NCBI GenBank assembly: GCA_001874255.1 | Contig: MPDC01000030.1 | Location: forward strand, 1-41,760 | DNA from: Alphaproteobacteria bacterium MedPE-SWcel | GTDB lineage: Bacteria > Pseudomonadota > Alphaproteobacteria > Rhodobacterales > Rhodobacteraceae | Direction: 5' to 3' | Length of the DNA stretch: 41,760 bases | In this document: in pieces, positions 31,668 through 40,174 of the stretch | How the letters are laid out: each line of letters begins with the position of its first letter | How positions within the stretch are numbered: the first letter of the stretch is position 1 | Translations under genes and position numbers: made by a program | Notes under the pieces: model-generated | What the model saw: only the letters and a program-made list of their open reading frames with translations | Database searches by the model: none | Told to the model about the DNA's origin: nothing

Positions 31668-33101
31668 ATGTCACATCAAGACCTCTGGCGCCTCAGCGCG
31701 CGTGAATTGTCGCATCTCACCACGGGCGGCGAGGTCACCCCGACGCAGGCCGTGGCCGCGACGCTGGCCCGGATGGATGCGGTCAACCCGGCGCTGAATG
31801 CGGTGGTCGAGGATCTGCGCGACGAAGCCCTGGCCCGTGCAGAATGTCTCGACTCGCAGGCTGCGCATCTGCGCGGCCCGCTGCACGGGGTGCCCGTGAC
31901 GATCAAGATCAACGTCGACCAGACCGGCCATGCAACCTCGAACGGGGTCAGTGCGCTGCGGGATCTGATCGCACCGGATGACGCCCCGGTGGTGCAGAAT
32001 CTGGAACGGGCGGGCGCGGTGGTGATCGGGCGCACCAATACGCCAGAGTTCTCCTTTCGCGCCGATACCGACAATCCGCTCTTTGGCCGCACCCATAATC
32101 CCTGGGGCAGGCATATCTCGCCCGGCGGCTCCTCCGGCGGCGGCGGCGCGGCGGTGATGGCGGGCATCGCGCCCCTCGCGCATGGCAACGACATCGGAGG
32201 CTCCCTGCGTTTTCCCGCCGCAGCCAATGGCGCGGTGACGGTGAAACCCGGCCTCGGCCGCGTCCCCGCCTGGAACCCCAGCCAAAAGGCCGAACGGGGG
32301 CTCCTGGCACAGCTGATGAGCGTTCAGGGCGTGATGACGCGCCGGGCCGCCGATCTGCATCTGGCGATGCCGGCCCTGATTGCCCCGGACATTCGCGACC
32401 CGTTCCATGCGCCGGTGCCCTGGACCGGCCCCGCCCCCGACACCCCGATCCGGGTGGCCTTCACCCGGAACACCTTTGGCTACGACCTGCACCCAGAGGT
32501 CGAAGCCGCCCTTCTGGCAGCCCGCGATGCCCTCACCGATGCAGGCTATATCGTCAAAGAGGTAGAGCCCCCGAATGCGTTCGAGGCCGGGCGCACCGGC
32601 TACCGCGCCCTGATGGGCGAAGTTCAGTCCCTGTTGAAACCGGACATCGACGCCTATGGATCCGACACCATCCGCGCACTCTTCGAGACCTATTTTCAGG
32701 AATTTGCGCCATTCACAGGTGACGCGCTCCTGCAGGTCTACGCCAAACGCAGCCACTATGCGCGACAATGGGCCATGTTCATGGCCGACTATCCGCTGGT
32801 TCTGACCCCCTTCCTGCCACAGCCCTTCTTTGCACCGGACCGCGACCTCGAAGGCGCCGAAGGGGCCCACGATGTGCTCGGCTGTGCGGTCTACTCCTAC
32901 GCCATGAACTACATGGGGCTGCCCGCCGCCTGTGTCCCATCGCGGCTGGCGCAGCTGCCCAAGGGGCCGCAACCCATCAATGTGCAGATCGTCGCGCAAC
33001 GCTGGCGCGAGGACATGGCAGTGGACGCCGCAATCGCCATCGAGGACCGCATCGGCCCGATGGCGCCGCATCTCTGGGAGCGGATGTCAGCCCCGGCCTG
33101 A
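31668..33101 (+). CDS. Amidase-signature family hydrolase, 477 aa
   Basis: It hydrolyses a carboxylic amide of unknown identity. The Ser-cisSer-Lys triad can be placed: K80 in HGVPVTIKINVDQTG, S155 in ISPGGSSGGGGAAVMAG and S179 in HGNDIGGSLRFPAAANG, with the normal spacing of the family. The length is normal and there is no signal peptide, so the enzyme is cytoplasmic. AAGGAG precedes the ATG. It is convergent with nadK; two copies of CGACCCAGTCTCCG lie in the 3' flank (about 33131 and 33168). Enzymes of this subgroup are often annotated glutamyl-tRNA amidotransferase-like, but no GatB/C partner is near, so a catabolic amidase is more likely. Confidence 0.9.
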   Translation: MSHQDLWRLSARELSHLTTGGEVTPTQAVAATLARMDAVNPALNAVVEDLRDEALARAECLDSQAAHLRGPLHGVPVTIKINVDQTGHATSNGVSALRDLIAPDDAPVVQNLERAGAVVIGRTNTPEFSFRADTDNPLFGRTHNPWGRHISPGGSSGGGGAAVMAGIAPLAHGNDIGGSLRFPAAANGAVTVKPGLGRVPAWNPSQKAERGLLAQLMSVQGVMTRRAADLHLAMPALIAPDIRDPFHAPVPWTGPAPDTPIRVAFTRNTFGYDLHPEVEAALLAARDALTDAGYIVKEVEPPNAFEAGRTGYRALMGEVQSLLKPDIDAYGSDTIRALFETYFQEFAPFTGDALLQVYAKRSHYARQWAMFMADYPLVLTPFLPQPFFAPDRDLEGAEGAHDVLGCAVYSYAMNYMGLPAACVPSRLAQLPKGPQPINVQIVAQRWREDMAVDAAIAIEDRIGPMAPHLWERMSAPA

Positions 33102-33200
33102 CCCCCTTCCATCCCGCGCCCGCCTCCGCCGCGACCCAGTCTCCGTCCCAAGCCATCCTCCATTCCGACCCAGTCTCCGCCGCAATCCCGCCGCCCTCGG

Positions 33201-33236
33201 TTTCATCTTTTTGAAAATACCTCCGCCGGAGGCATC
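33201..33236 (-). repeat. 36-base dispersed repeat with terminator-like hairpin, copy 2
   Basis: On the minus strand this matches 7949-7984 at 34 of 36 bases, with CCTCCG-g-CGGAGG followed by TATTTT. It lies 63 bases past the nadK stop, in the same direction as nadK. A second stem, GCCCCGG/CCGGGGC (33237-33259), lies between the two. Confidence 0.75.
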
Positions 33237-33299
33237 GCCCCGGGCCGCAGGTCCGGGGCTGATCCTGTCGCGCGGCAGCGCGCCCGCAAGGGGGACCGG

Positions 33300-34055
33300 C
33301 TAGTTGAACTGTTCAGAAATCAGCCGCTCTTCCAGCCCATGGCCGGGGTCGAACAGGATCTTGTGGCTGATGCGGCGCTCACTCTGGATCTCGACCCAGT
33401 CGATATCCTTGAAGGAAACCGAATCCGCTTCGGCCATCACCGGCCGTTTCGCGGCGTCAATCACGTCGAACCGCACGGTCGCGCCACTGGGCAACAAGGC
33501 ACCCCGCCAGCGCCGCGGGCGAAAGGCCGCAATTGCCGTCAACGCCAGCACATCCGCCCCGATCGGCAGGATCGGCCCATGGGCGGAGTAATTATAGGCG
33601 GTGGAGCCCGCAGGTGTCGCCACCAGAGCCCCGTCACAGACCAGCTCCGCCATCCGCAACCGCCCATCGACCGAGATCTGCAACTTCGCCGCCTGCGGCC
33701 CCTGCCGCAACAGCGACACCTCGTTGATCGCCATCGCGTCATGCAGCCCGCCGCTGCGATCGCGTGCCCGCATCCGCAGCGGGTGAATTGTCTCCTCGAC
33801 CGCCGCCGCCAGCCGCTCCAGCAGCCCCTCTTCGCTATAGCTGTTCATCAAAAACCCGACGGTGCCGCGGTTCATGCCGTAGATCGGCACATTCAGATCA
33901 ATGGTGTCGCGCAGGGTATGCAGCATGAACCCATCCCCCCCAAGCGCGACAATGACATCCGCCGCCGCCGTCTCGACAGTGCCGTACTGCGCAACCAGAC
34001 CCTCCCGCGCGGTCTGCGCCAGAGGAGCCTCACTGGCCAAAAATGCGATTCTCAT
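33300..34055 (-). CDS. nadK: NAD kinase
   Basis: It phosphorylates NAD to NADP using ATP. Family motifs are the glycine-rich [17 protein letters not shown] with the catalytic Asp, the region [20 protein letters not shown], and the conserved [20 protein letters not shown]. The 251-aa length agrees with alphaproteobacterial NadK. The ATG at 34055 ([14 protein letters not shown]) matches the usual N-terminus; the open frame continues upstream without homology. It is divergent from glyA, and the 175-base gap carries both promoters. Confidence 0.94.
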   Translation of the reverse strand: MRIAFLASEAPLAQTAREGLVAQYGTVETAAADVIVALGGDGFMLHTLRDTIDLNVPIYGMNRGTVGFLMNSYSEEGLLERLAAAVEETIHPLRMRARDRSGGLHDAMAINEVSLLRQGPQAAKLQISVDGRLRMAELVCDGALVATPAGSTAYNYSAHGPILPIGADVLALTAIAAFRPRRWRGALLPSGATVRFDVIDAAKRPVMAEADSVSFKDIDWVEIQSERRISHKILFDPGHGLEERLISEQFN

Positions 34056-34180
34056 GGGGCGCGATCCTGTTTCCGGAAGGGTCCAATCGGTTCCGAAACA
34101 AGCACAGGTTTTCCCCAATGACCAGACTTGCCGTTCCCCCGGCCGATTTCGTCGCTTTACAGTCTTTCAGACCGGCGGAG

Positions 34181-34194
34181 TTTCCGATAGGAAA
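34181..34194 (+). promoter_or_regulatory. Inverted repeat TTTCC-GATA-GGAAA upstream of glyA
   Basis: A perfect 5+4+5 inverted repeat 36 bases before the glyA ATG, in the shared nadK/glyA promoter region. It could be an operator or a small leader hairpin. I see no recognised riboswitch fold here. Confidence 0.4.
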
Positions 34195-34230
34195 TCCCGC
34201 AAAGATCATCCCCAACCAGACGGAGCCAGC

Positions 34231-35526
34231 ATGACTGTGACCACCCGTGACCCCGGTTTCTTCACCCAGAGCCTCTCGGACCGCGACCCCGAACTCTTCG
34301 CCGCCATGCAGGCCGAACTCGGCCGCCAGCGCGATGAAATCGAACTCATCGCCTCCGAGAACATCGTCTCCGTTGCGGTGATGGAGGCCCAGGGCTCCGT
34401 CCTCACCAACAAATACGCCGAGGGCTATCCCGGGCGCCGCTACTACGGCGGCTGCCAATATGTCGACGTGGCCGAAAACCTCGCCATTGACCGGGCCAAG
34501 CAGCTGTTTGGCTGTGAATTTGCCAATGTGCAGCCCAATTCCGGCTCGCAGGCCAATCAGGGTGTGTTTCAGGCGCTGCTGAAACCCGGCGACACCATCC
34601 TCGGCATGAACCTCGCCTCCGGCGGCCACCTGACCCATGGCGCGGCCCCGAACCAGTCCGGCAAATGGTTCAACGCGGTGCAATACGGCGTGCGCCAGCA
34701 GGACTGCCTGATCGACTATGACGAGGTCGAGGCGCTGGCGGTGGAACATCAGCCGAAAATGATCATCGCCGGCGGCTCTGCCATTCCGCGCATCATCGAC
34801 TTTGCCCGCTTCCGGGCCATCGCCGACAAGGTTGGCGCCTATCTGCATGTGGACATGGCCCATTTCGCCGGTCTGGTGGCGGCGGGCGAGCACCCCTCGC
34901 CCTTCCCGCATGCCCATGTGGCCACCACCACCACGCACAAGACCCTGCGCGGCCCCCGGGGCGGCATGATCCTGACCAATGATGCCGATATCGCCAAGAA
35001 AGTGAACTCGGCGATTTTCCCCGGCATCCAGGGCGGCCCCCTGATGCATGTGATCGCAGGCAAGGCCGCAGCCTTCGGCGAGGCGCTGAAGCCCGAGTTC
35101 AAGACCTATCAGAAACAGGTCCGCGCCAATGCGGTGGCGCTGGCGGACGAGCTGATCAAGGGCGGGTTGGCCATCGTGACCGGCGGCACCGACACCCATG
35201 TGATGCTGGTGGATCTGCGCCCCAAAGGCGTCACCGGCAATATCGTCGACAAGGCCCTGGGCCGGGCGCATATCACCACCAACAAGAACGGCATTCCCTT
35301 TGATCCGGAAAAGCCCACCGTGACCTCCGGCATCCGCCTCGGCACGCCCGCGGGCACCACCCGTGGCTTTGGCGAGGAAGAGTTCCGCGAGATCGCCCGC
35401 CTGATCGTCGAAGTGGTGGATGGGCTTGCGAACAATGGCGAAGAGGGCAACGCCGAGGTCGAAGCGGCTGTGCGCGAGAAGGTCTCTGCGCTCTGTGGCC
35501 GTTTCCCGCTCTACCCGAACCTGTAG
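34231..35526 (+). CDS. glyA: Serine hydroxymethyltransferase
   Basis: A PLP enzyme that interconverts serine and glycine with tetrahydrofolate, the main source of one-carbon units. The 431-aa protein has all standard motifs: [60 protein letters not shown], the cofactor Lys K237 in [14 protein letters not shown], and [20 protein letters not shown]. The ATG at 34231 follows CGGAG. A strong terminator follows (35576-35609). Confidence 0.97.
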   Translation: MTVTTRDPGFFTQSLSDRDPELFAAMQAELGRQRDEIELIASENIVSVAVMEAQGSVLTNKYAEGYPGRRYYGGCQYVDVAENLAIDRAKQLFGCEFANVQPNSGSQANQGVFQALLKPGDTILGMNLASGGHLTHGAAPNQSGKWFNAVQYGVRQQDCLIDYDEVEALAVEHQPKMIIAGGSAIPRIIDFARFRAIADKVGAYLHVDMAHFAGLVAAGEHPSPFPHAHVATTTTHKTLRGPRGGMILTNDADIAKKVNSAIFPGIQGGPLMHVIAGKAAAFGEALKPEFKTYQKQVRANAVALADELIKGGLAIVTGGTDTHVMLVDLRPKGVTGNIVDKALGRAHITTNKNGIPFDPEKPTVTSGIRLGTPAGTTRGFGEEEFREIARLIVEVVDGLANNGEEGNAEVEAAVREKVSALCGRFPLYPNL

Positions 35527-35575
35527 GATCCGGATCAGGCTTCAGGCTTTCGGGCCGACAGTCCGGTCTGGTGAC

Positions 35576-35609
35576 ACACCGCCGCGCCCCCCTGCGCGGC
35601 GGTGTTTTG
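35576..35609 (+). terminator. Intrinsic terminator of glyA
   Basis: ACACCGCCGCGC pairs perfectly with GCGCGGCGGTGT (12 bp, 6-base loop of C and T), followed by TTT. It begins 50 bases past the glyA stop. Confidence 0.88.
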
Positions 35610-35664
35610 CATCCCGCCCCCCCTCTGGCGGGCAAAGCGGAGCAGGCCGGTCGGGCTAGTCGGG

Positions 35665-35727
35665 TCAGGCCAGCCGGGTCTCAGGCCAGTTGGATCTCAG
35701 GCCAGTTGGATCTCAGGCCAGTCGGTC
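35665..35727. repeat. Tandem array, four 16-bp units
   Basis: Four units of about TCAGGCCAGTTGGATC (two exact, the last one base short), followed by a 13-bp repeat CAGCACCGCATCT in two copies. It lies between the glyA terminator and the 3' end of the small membrane protein gene. Confidence 0.8.
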
Positions 35728-35756
35728 AGCACCGCATCTCAGCACCGCATCAGAGA

Positions 35757-36122
35757 TCACACGAACCCGCGCCAGCGCAGCACCAGAACCAAAAGCGCAA
35801 GCACTGCCAACAGGGCAAATCCGGTGGTTGCGGCAATATCCAGCAGACGGCCTTTTCGCCGGTCCGCCATGTCCAACTCGGCAAGATAGCCCCGCAGCCG
35901 CCGGGCCTTGCGCAACAGTCGTGTCTGATCCAGCGTCACCGCCAGTCGCGGGTTGCAGGACGCCTCTTCGGCCGCGGCCAGATCCTCGGCCACCCCGCGC
36001 AGCCTGTAGGGCAGATGCCGCCGGGCCCGCCGCAGGGACTCCGACAGGCTGCCGCTCAATTTCAGCCGCTTTTCCAGCAACAGGCTGATTTCGCTCAATT
36101 CGCCTTCCAGCGTCTCGATCAT
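35757..36122 (-). CDS. Small tail-anchored-like membrane protein, 121 aa
   Basis: A charged helical domain (residues 1 to about 90: MIETLEGELSEISLLLEKRL, SESLRRARRHLPYRLRGVAE) is followed by one C-terminal membrane helix (TTGFALLAVLALLVLVLRW) and a short basic tail. This suggests a cytoplasmic coiled-coil-like domain anchored at the inner membrane. No family is recognised. The start ATG lies at 36122. The gene is divergent from the alpha/beta hydrolase, 199 bases away. Confidence 0.75.
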   Translation of the reverse strand: MIETLEGELSEISLLLEKRLKLSGSLSESLRRARRHLPYRLRGVAEDLAAAEEASCNPRLAVTLDQTRLLRKARRLRGYLAELDMADRRKGRLLDIAATTGFALLAVLALLVLVLRWRGFV

Positions 36123-36321
36123 TGGCTCCGGTCTCCGCAGATGGTGGCGGCAATGACCCTACGCGCCGCCGCGCAAAAGCTCAATGTCGGCGCGGCCACA
36201 GAACAGCGCAGATCGGAACAGGGCGCATGGGAACAAGGTGGATGGGCACCGGGCGGATCGGGGCGGGCCAGCGCGCCATATGGGGGCTGACAGCCCGCTG
36301 CGTTGCGGCTATCACCTGAGG

Positions 36322-37089
36322 ATGCTGAACACGATTTCCCATGGCGCCCCGACCGACCGCCCTCCTCTTCTGATCGTGCACGGGCTCTATGGCTCGGGCC
36401 GCAATTGGGGGGTGATCGCGAAACGCCTGTCAGATGAACGCCAGGTCATCGCCGTCGATATGCGCAACCATGGCGACAGCCCCTGGGACGACAGCCACAG
36501 CTACCCGGATCTGGCCGCCGATCTCGCCGAGGTCATTGCCGCGCACGGCGGAGCGGCCGGACAGATGGATGTGGTGGGTCATTCCATGGGGGGCAAAGCG
36601 GCCATGATGCTCGCCCTGAGCCACCCACAACTGGTTCACCGGCTGGTGGTCGCCGATATCGCCCCCGTCCGCTACAGCCATACGCAGGCGCATTTCATCA
36701 CCGCCATGCGCAGTGTCGACCTCGATGCGGTGACGCGCCGGTCCGATGCGCAGGCGCAGCTGGCCGAGGCCGGTGTCGACGCGCAGCTCCAGAGCTTTTT
36801 CACCCAATCGCTCGATGTGGAGCACCGCAGGTGGCGGCTCAACCTCGATGCGCTGGAACGCGAGATGCCCCATATCCTCGGCTTTCCACAGGTCAGCGGC
36901 TCCTGGCCCGGCACCGCCCTGTTCCTGACCGGCGGCAGCTCTGACTACGTGCAGCCCGAACATCGCGACCGGATCAAACAGCTGTTTCCCAAGGCCCGTT
37001 TCGCCAAGATCCCCGGCGCAGGTCACTGGTTGCATGCGGAAAACCCCCGCGCTTTCGAGGCAACTGTCCGCGCCTTTCTGAACGCCTGA
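36322..37089 (+). CDS. Alpha/beta hydrolase (YbfF-like esterase), 255 aa
   Basis: A cytosolic serine hydrolase, probably an esterase of short-chain acyl or acyl-CoA esters. The fold motifs are LLIVHGLYGSGRNWGVIAKR (oxyanion loop), VDMRNHGDSPWDD, the nucleophile elbow VVGHSMGGKAAMMLAL, and the late His in IPGAGHWLHAENP, with an Asp in the GGSSDYV region. The RNHG-SP pattern and size match YbfF-type enzymes. I use the ATG at 36322, since homology starts there; the purine-rich stretch GAGG is too close to it, so initiation may be weak or the start slightly different. Confidence 0.85.
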   Translation: MLNTISHGAPTDRPPLLIVHGLYGSGRNWGVIAKRLSDERQVIAVDMRNHGDSPWDDSHSYPDLAADLAEVIAAHGGAAGQMDVVGHSMGGKAAMMLALSHPQLVHRLVVADIAPVRYSHTQAHFITAMRSVDLDAVTRRSDAQAQLAEAGVDAQLQSFFTQSLDVEHRRWRLNLDALEREMPHILGFPQVSGSWPGTALFLTGGSSDYVQPEHRDRIKQLFPKARFAKIPGAGHWLHAENPRAFEATVRAFLNA

Positions 37090-37231
37090 TCCTACCTGAT
37101 CCCGCCTGCCCCCGCCTGACCCCGGTGTCCGCCGCAGACACCCACAGCCCCCCACAGAAAGGCACCCACAGACAGCCGCAGACCGTTTCCCGGCAGGTCG
37201 GCGTTGGGTTCAGCAGGTCGCAGCCGGTCTC

Positions 37232-38134
37232 TCAGTAGGTCAAAAGCAGCCGATCGCGCACCGCCTCGGTCTCCATGCGCTGACCGCCCATCTGGAAGCG
37301 TTTCAGCATCGACTGGCCGGTATTGACCAGCGTTTCACGCTCAAACAGCCCGGAAGGGATTTCGATGTCGCAGTAGACATCGCCGGATTTCTTGGTCCCG
37401 TCGATCGACATCGCCACCCGCACGCCGCGGGCCTTGCAGGCGGCAATCGTCGCAAACAGCTCCTCCAGACGAAAGGCCTGCGCCCCGTAGAGGATGGTCT
37501 GGGAATGCGCATAGGGCGGGTCGCAATAGATCACATCCCCCGCCCGCGCCTGCGCCATGGCCTGCCGGTAGTCGAGACAGGCAAAGCGCGCCCCCGCCAT
37601 GCGGTCGCGCCAGACCCCGACCCGCGCGGCGAATTTCTCCGGGCCGATCAGCGGGTGGCTGCCGCAGGGCGTCGACATATAGCTGTCCTTGCGCCGAAAC
37701 CGCACGACACCACCATAGCAGGCACGGCACAGGAACAGGAAATCAGCCCCGTTGGGGGCTGCGTTATAGCGCGCCTTGATTGCCTCGTAGACCTCTGTCC
37801 GGTCGCCATCCTGAAAGGCCGCGTGGCGGTCGCCATACCAGGAGACCAACGTCTCCGGCGTCTCGATCAGCGCCTGCCAGATCTCGACCAGGGGCGCGAA
37901 ACTGTCTGACCCGAGCGCACGATGGGGCCGCAGGGTCGCCATCACCCCGCCGGCACCGAGAAACGGTTCGAAATAGGTCCCGTAATCCTGCGGCAGGAAG
38001 GACACGATCTCATGGGCAAAGCGCTGCTTGTTGCCGACCCATTTCAAGAGCTGGGTCTTGAAGGGCGCAGGCGGCAGCCCCGTGGCCCCCGAGGCGGGCA
38101 GCGCCTCATATGCGTCCGTCAGCGCGATCTTCAT
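37232..38134 (-). CDS. Dam-like (D12 class) adenine-N6 DNA methyltransferase, 300 aa
   Basis: It transfers a methyl group from SAM to adenine in a short DNA motif. In order it shows motif X (KTQLLKWVGNKQRFAHEI), motif I (YFEPFLGAGGVMATLRP, SAM binding), and motif IV GDVIYCDPPYAHSQ with the catalytic DPPY. These mark the alpha-class D12/Dam family. The ATG at 38134 (MKIALTDAYEALPASGATG) is chosen because upstream in-frame sequence runs into a tandem repeat. No restriction endonuclease or modification partner is nearby, so it is an orphan methylase. The recognition site is not predictable from sequence; Dam family members often use GATC. Confidence 0.88.
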   Translation of the reverse strand: MKIALTDAYEALPASGATGLPPAPFKTQLLKWVGNKQRFAHEIVSFLPQDYGTYFEPFLGAGGVMATLRPHRALGSDSFAPLVEIWQALIETPETLVSWYGDRHAAFQDGDRTEVYEAIKARYNAAPNGADFLFLCRACYGGVVRFRRKDSYMSTPCGSHPLIGPEKFAARVGVWRDRMAGARFACLDYRQAMAQARAGDVIYCDPPYAHSQTILYGAQAFRLEELFATIAACKARGVRVAMSIDGTKKSGDVYCDIEIPSGLFERETLVNTGQSMLKRFQMGGQRMETEAVRDRLLLTY

Positions 38135-38454
38135 GCCGGGAGGTCCCCTCTGTGATCCTCGGGGCGTTATGGCGGAGAAATCCGCCTGGTGCCATGCGAA
38201 ACAGCCCCGCATCGCTTCCCCGTATGGCTTCCCCGTATGGCTTCCCCGTATGGCACACCCCATACGGCTTCCCTGTTCTGCTTTCCTGTGCGGCTCCGCC
38301 GTTCTGCACCCTTTTGCGGCGCCCATCCTCGGCGGCCATCAACAGCGCTGCGCCTGCCTCGGCAGATCGCTGCGGCAGGCCGGTCATTTCACCTTTTGAT
38401 CCGCCCCCCGGATGCCTATAGTGAGCGCCGGAACCTGCAACTGGAAAGGCTGTA
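38135..38454. other. Intergenic region between the methylase and the transaminase
   Basis: These 320 bases lie between divergent genes and should contain both promoters. The only strong structure is the 13-bp tandem array with an inverted copy at 38214-38267. I see no gene. Confidence 0.5.
38214..38267. repeat. Tandem array, three 13-bp units plus inverted copy
   Basis: Three exact copies of GCTTCCCCGTATG (38214-38252). The last forms a hairpin with an inverted copy: CCGTATGG (38246-38253) pairs with CCATACGG (38260-38267). It starts 80 bases before the methylase start codon, within its likely promoter or leader. Confidence 0.85.
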
Positions 38455-39609
38455 TTGGCTGTGGCTTCGATCAAAGTGCCCTTTAATCGCCCGTCCTTTG
38501 TCGGGCGGGAACTGCGGTGGGTCACTGACGCCATCGAGCGTGGCCAGCTGTCCGGTGACGGCCATTTCACGCGCCTGTGCAACCAGCAGATCAAGGAGAC
38601 CACCGGCGCCCAGGCGGCGCTGCTGACCCATTCCTGCACGGCGGCGCTGGAGATGGCGGCGATCCTGTGCAATCTGGAACCCGGCGATGAAGTCATCATG
38701 CCGTCTTTCACCTTTGTTTCGACGGCCAATGCCGTGGTGTTGCGGGGCGCGGTTCCGGTGTTTGTCGACATCGATCCGTTGACCCTGAATATTGACCCCG
38801 CCTGCGTCGGCGCGGCCGTCACCCCCAAGACCCGCGCCATCATTGCCGTCCACTACGCGGGCTTTCCCGCCGATATGGATGCCCTCGCCGAGATCGCGCA
38901 GGCCCATGAGCTTGTCCTGATCGAGGACGCCGCGCAGGCCTATGGCTCCACCTACAAGGGCCGCCCTGCGGGGTCGCTCGGCGATATGGCCGCCTTCAGC
39001 TTTCACGAGACCAAGAATATCATCAGCGGCGAAGGCGGCGCCCTGACCCTGACCCGGCCGGATCTGGTGGACCGCGCAGAGATCATCCGCGAAAAAGGCA
39101 CCAACAGATCGCGGTTCTTTCGTGGTCAGGTGGACAAATATACCTGGGTCGACCTTGGGTCGTCGTTCTTGCCGGGCGAATTGATCGCAGCCTTCCTGCA
39201 TGGGCAACTGGAGATGGAGCCCGAGATCCGGCGGCGGCGCTGCGGCCAGTTCGACCGCTATATGACAGCCTTTGCGGATCTGGCGGCGGAGGGCAGCGTG
39301 GCGCTGCCGGTGATCCCGGCACAGACCACCGGCAATGGGCATATGTTCTATCTGCGGCTGCCCGATCGGGACCGGCGGGACGCGCTGATTTCCGATCTCA
39401 AGGACCAGGGCATCATCGCGCCCTTTCACTACGTGCCGCTGCATTCCGCCCCGGCCGGGTTGAAATACGGCCGCGCCGCCGGTGATCTGCCGGTCACCGA
39501 CAAGACCTCGGACTGCCTGCTGCGGCTGCCGATGTTCTACTCTCTCGGCGACGAGATCGAGGAGGTCATCGCGGCCGTGACCTCCTTCTTCCGCAACGGC
39601 GGCCGCTGA
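38455..39609 (+). CDS. wecE: dTDP-4-amino-4,6-dideoxygalactose transaminase (WecE/RffA type)
   Basis: A PLP-dependent aminotransferase that adds an amino group to a dTDP-4-keto-6-deoxy-hexose. Similarity to E. coli WecE runs along the whole length: VPFNRPSFVGRELRWV, LTHSCTAALEMAAILC, PGDEVIMPSFTFVSTANAVV, VHYAGFPADMDAL, the Lys K187 in FSFHETKNIISGEGG, and IIREKGTNRSRFFRGQVDKY. The length of 384 aa is normal. I use the TTG at 38455, with GGAAAGG 6 bases upstream; a GTG at 38461 is the alternative. The next two genes follow without gaps, so it is the first gene of a small amino-sugar operon for a surface polysaccharide. Confidence 0.9.
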   Translation: MAVASIKVPFNRPSFVGRELRWVTDAIERGQLSGDGHFTRLCNQQIKETTGAQAALLTHSCTAALEMAAILCNLEPGDEVIMPSFTFVSTANAVVLRGAVPVFVDIDPLTLNIDPACVGAAVTPKTRAIIAVHYAGFPADMDALAEIAQAHELVLIEDAAQAYGSTYKGRPAGSLGDMAAFSFHETKNIISGEGGALTLTRPDLVDRAEIIREKGTNRSRFFRGQVDKYTWVDLGSSFLPGELIAAFLHGQLEMEPEIRRRRCGQFDRYMTAFADLAAEGSVALPVIPAQTTGNGHMFYLRLPDRDRRDALISDLKDQGIIAPFHYVPLHSAPAGLKYGRAAGDLPVTDKTSDCLLRLPMFYSLGDEIEEVIAAVTSFFRNGGR

Positions 39610-39610
39610 C

Positions 39611-40174
39611 ATGGCCTATCTCACGCAGGCGCAGCTGGAGGCCATGGGATTTGCCGCTCTGGGCGTCAATGTTCGCATCAGCGACAAGGCGTCGCTCTAT
39701 GAGCCGGAAAAAATGTCGCTTGGCGACCATACCCGGATCGATGATTTCTGCGTGGTGTCCGGCCATGTGAGCACCGGGCGCAATGTGCATATCGCGCCGC
39801 TGTGCCTGGTTGCGGGGGGCGCGCCCGGCATCCGGTTTGACGATTTCGCGGGCCTTGCCTATGGCGTCAAAGTCTTTGCCCAATCCGATGATTATTCCGG
39901 CGCATCGCTGACCAATCCGACGGTCCCCGCCGCCTTCAAGACCGAATTAATGGCGCCCGTCACCCTCGGGCGGCATGTGATCGTCGGTGCAAATGCCGTT
40001 GTGGCCCCGGGCGTGGCGCTCCGCGAGGGCACGGCCGTGGGTGCGGGTGCGGTCGTGCTCTCTTCCAGCGCGCCCTGGACAATCCTCGCCGGCGTGCCCG
40101 CCAAGGCGATCAAGGCGCGCTCGACCGAGCTTTTGCAATTGGAACAGGACTACTTGCGGAGCGACGCACCTTGA
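39611..40174 (+). CDS. Hexapeptide-repeat acyltransferase, 187 aa
   Basis: A left-handed beta-helix transferase that probably acetylates the amino sugar made by the preceding transaminase. Hexapeptide-type turns are seen at VNVRISDKASLYEPEKMSLG, HTRIDDFCVVSG and VSTGRNVHIAPLCLVAGG, and the C-terminal part shows PVTLGRHVIVGANAVVAPGV, REGTAVGAGAVVLSSS and ILAGVPAKAIKARS. The gene starts one base after the transaminase stop. An acyl donor such as acetyl-CoA is expected from the family; the exact sugar is unknown. Confidence 0.85.
   Translation: MAYLTQAQLEAMGFAALGVNVRISDKASLYEPEKMSLGDHTRIDDFCVVSGHVSTGRNVHIAPLCLVAGGAPGIRFDDFAGLAYGVKVFAQSDDYSGASLTNPTVPAAFKTELMAPVTLGRHVIVGANAVVAPGVALREGTAVGAGAVVLSSSAPWTILAGVPAKAIKARSTELLQLEQDYLRSDAP

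Noticed and set aside
31668-33101. GatA subunit of the glutamyl-tRNA amidotransferase
   Set aside because: The amidase triad is shared, but there is no GatB or GatC nearby, and the C-terminal region lacks GatA-like sequence that I recognise.
34056-34230. Riboswitch in the glyA leader
   Set aside because: Only a short 5-bp inverted repeat is present; no glycine, SAM or THF riboswitch core was recognised.
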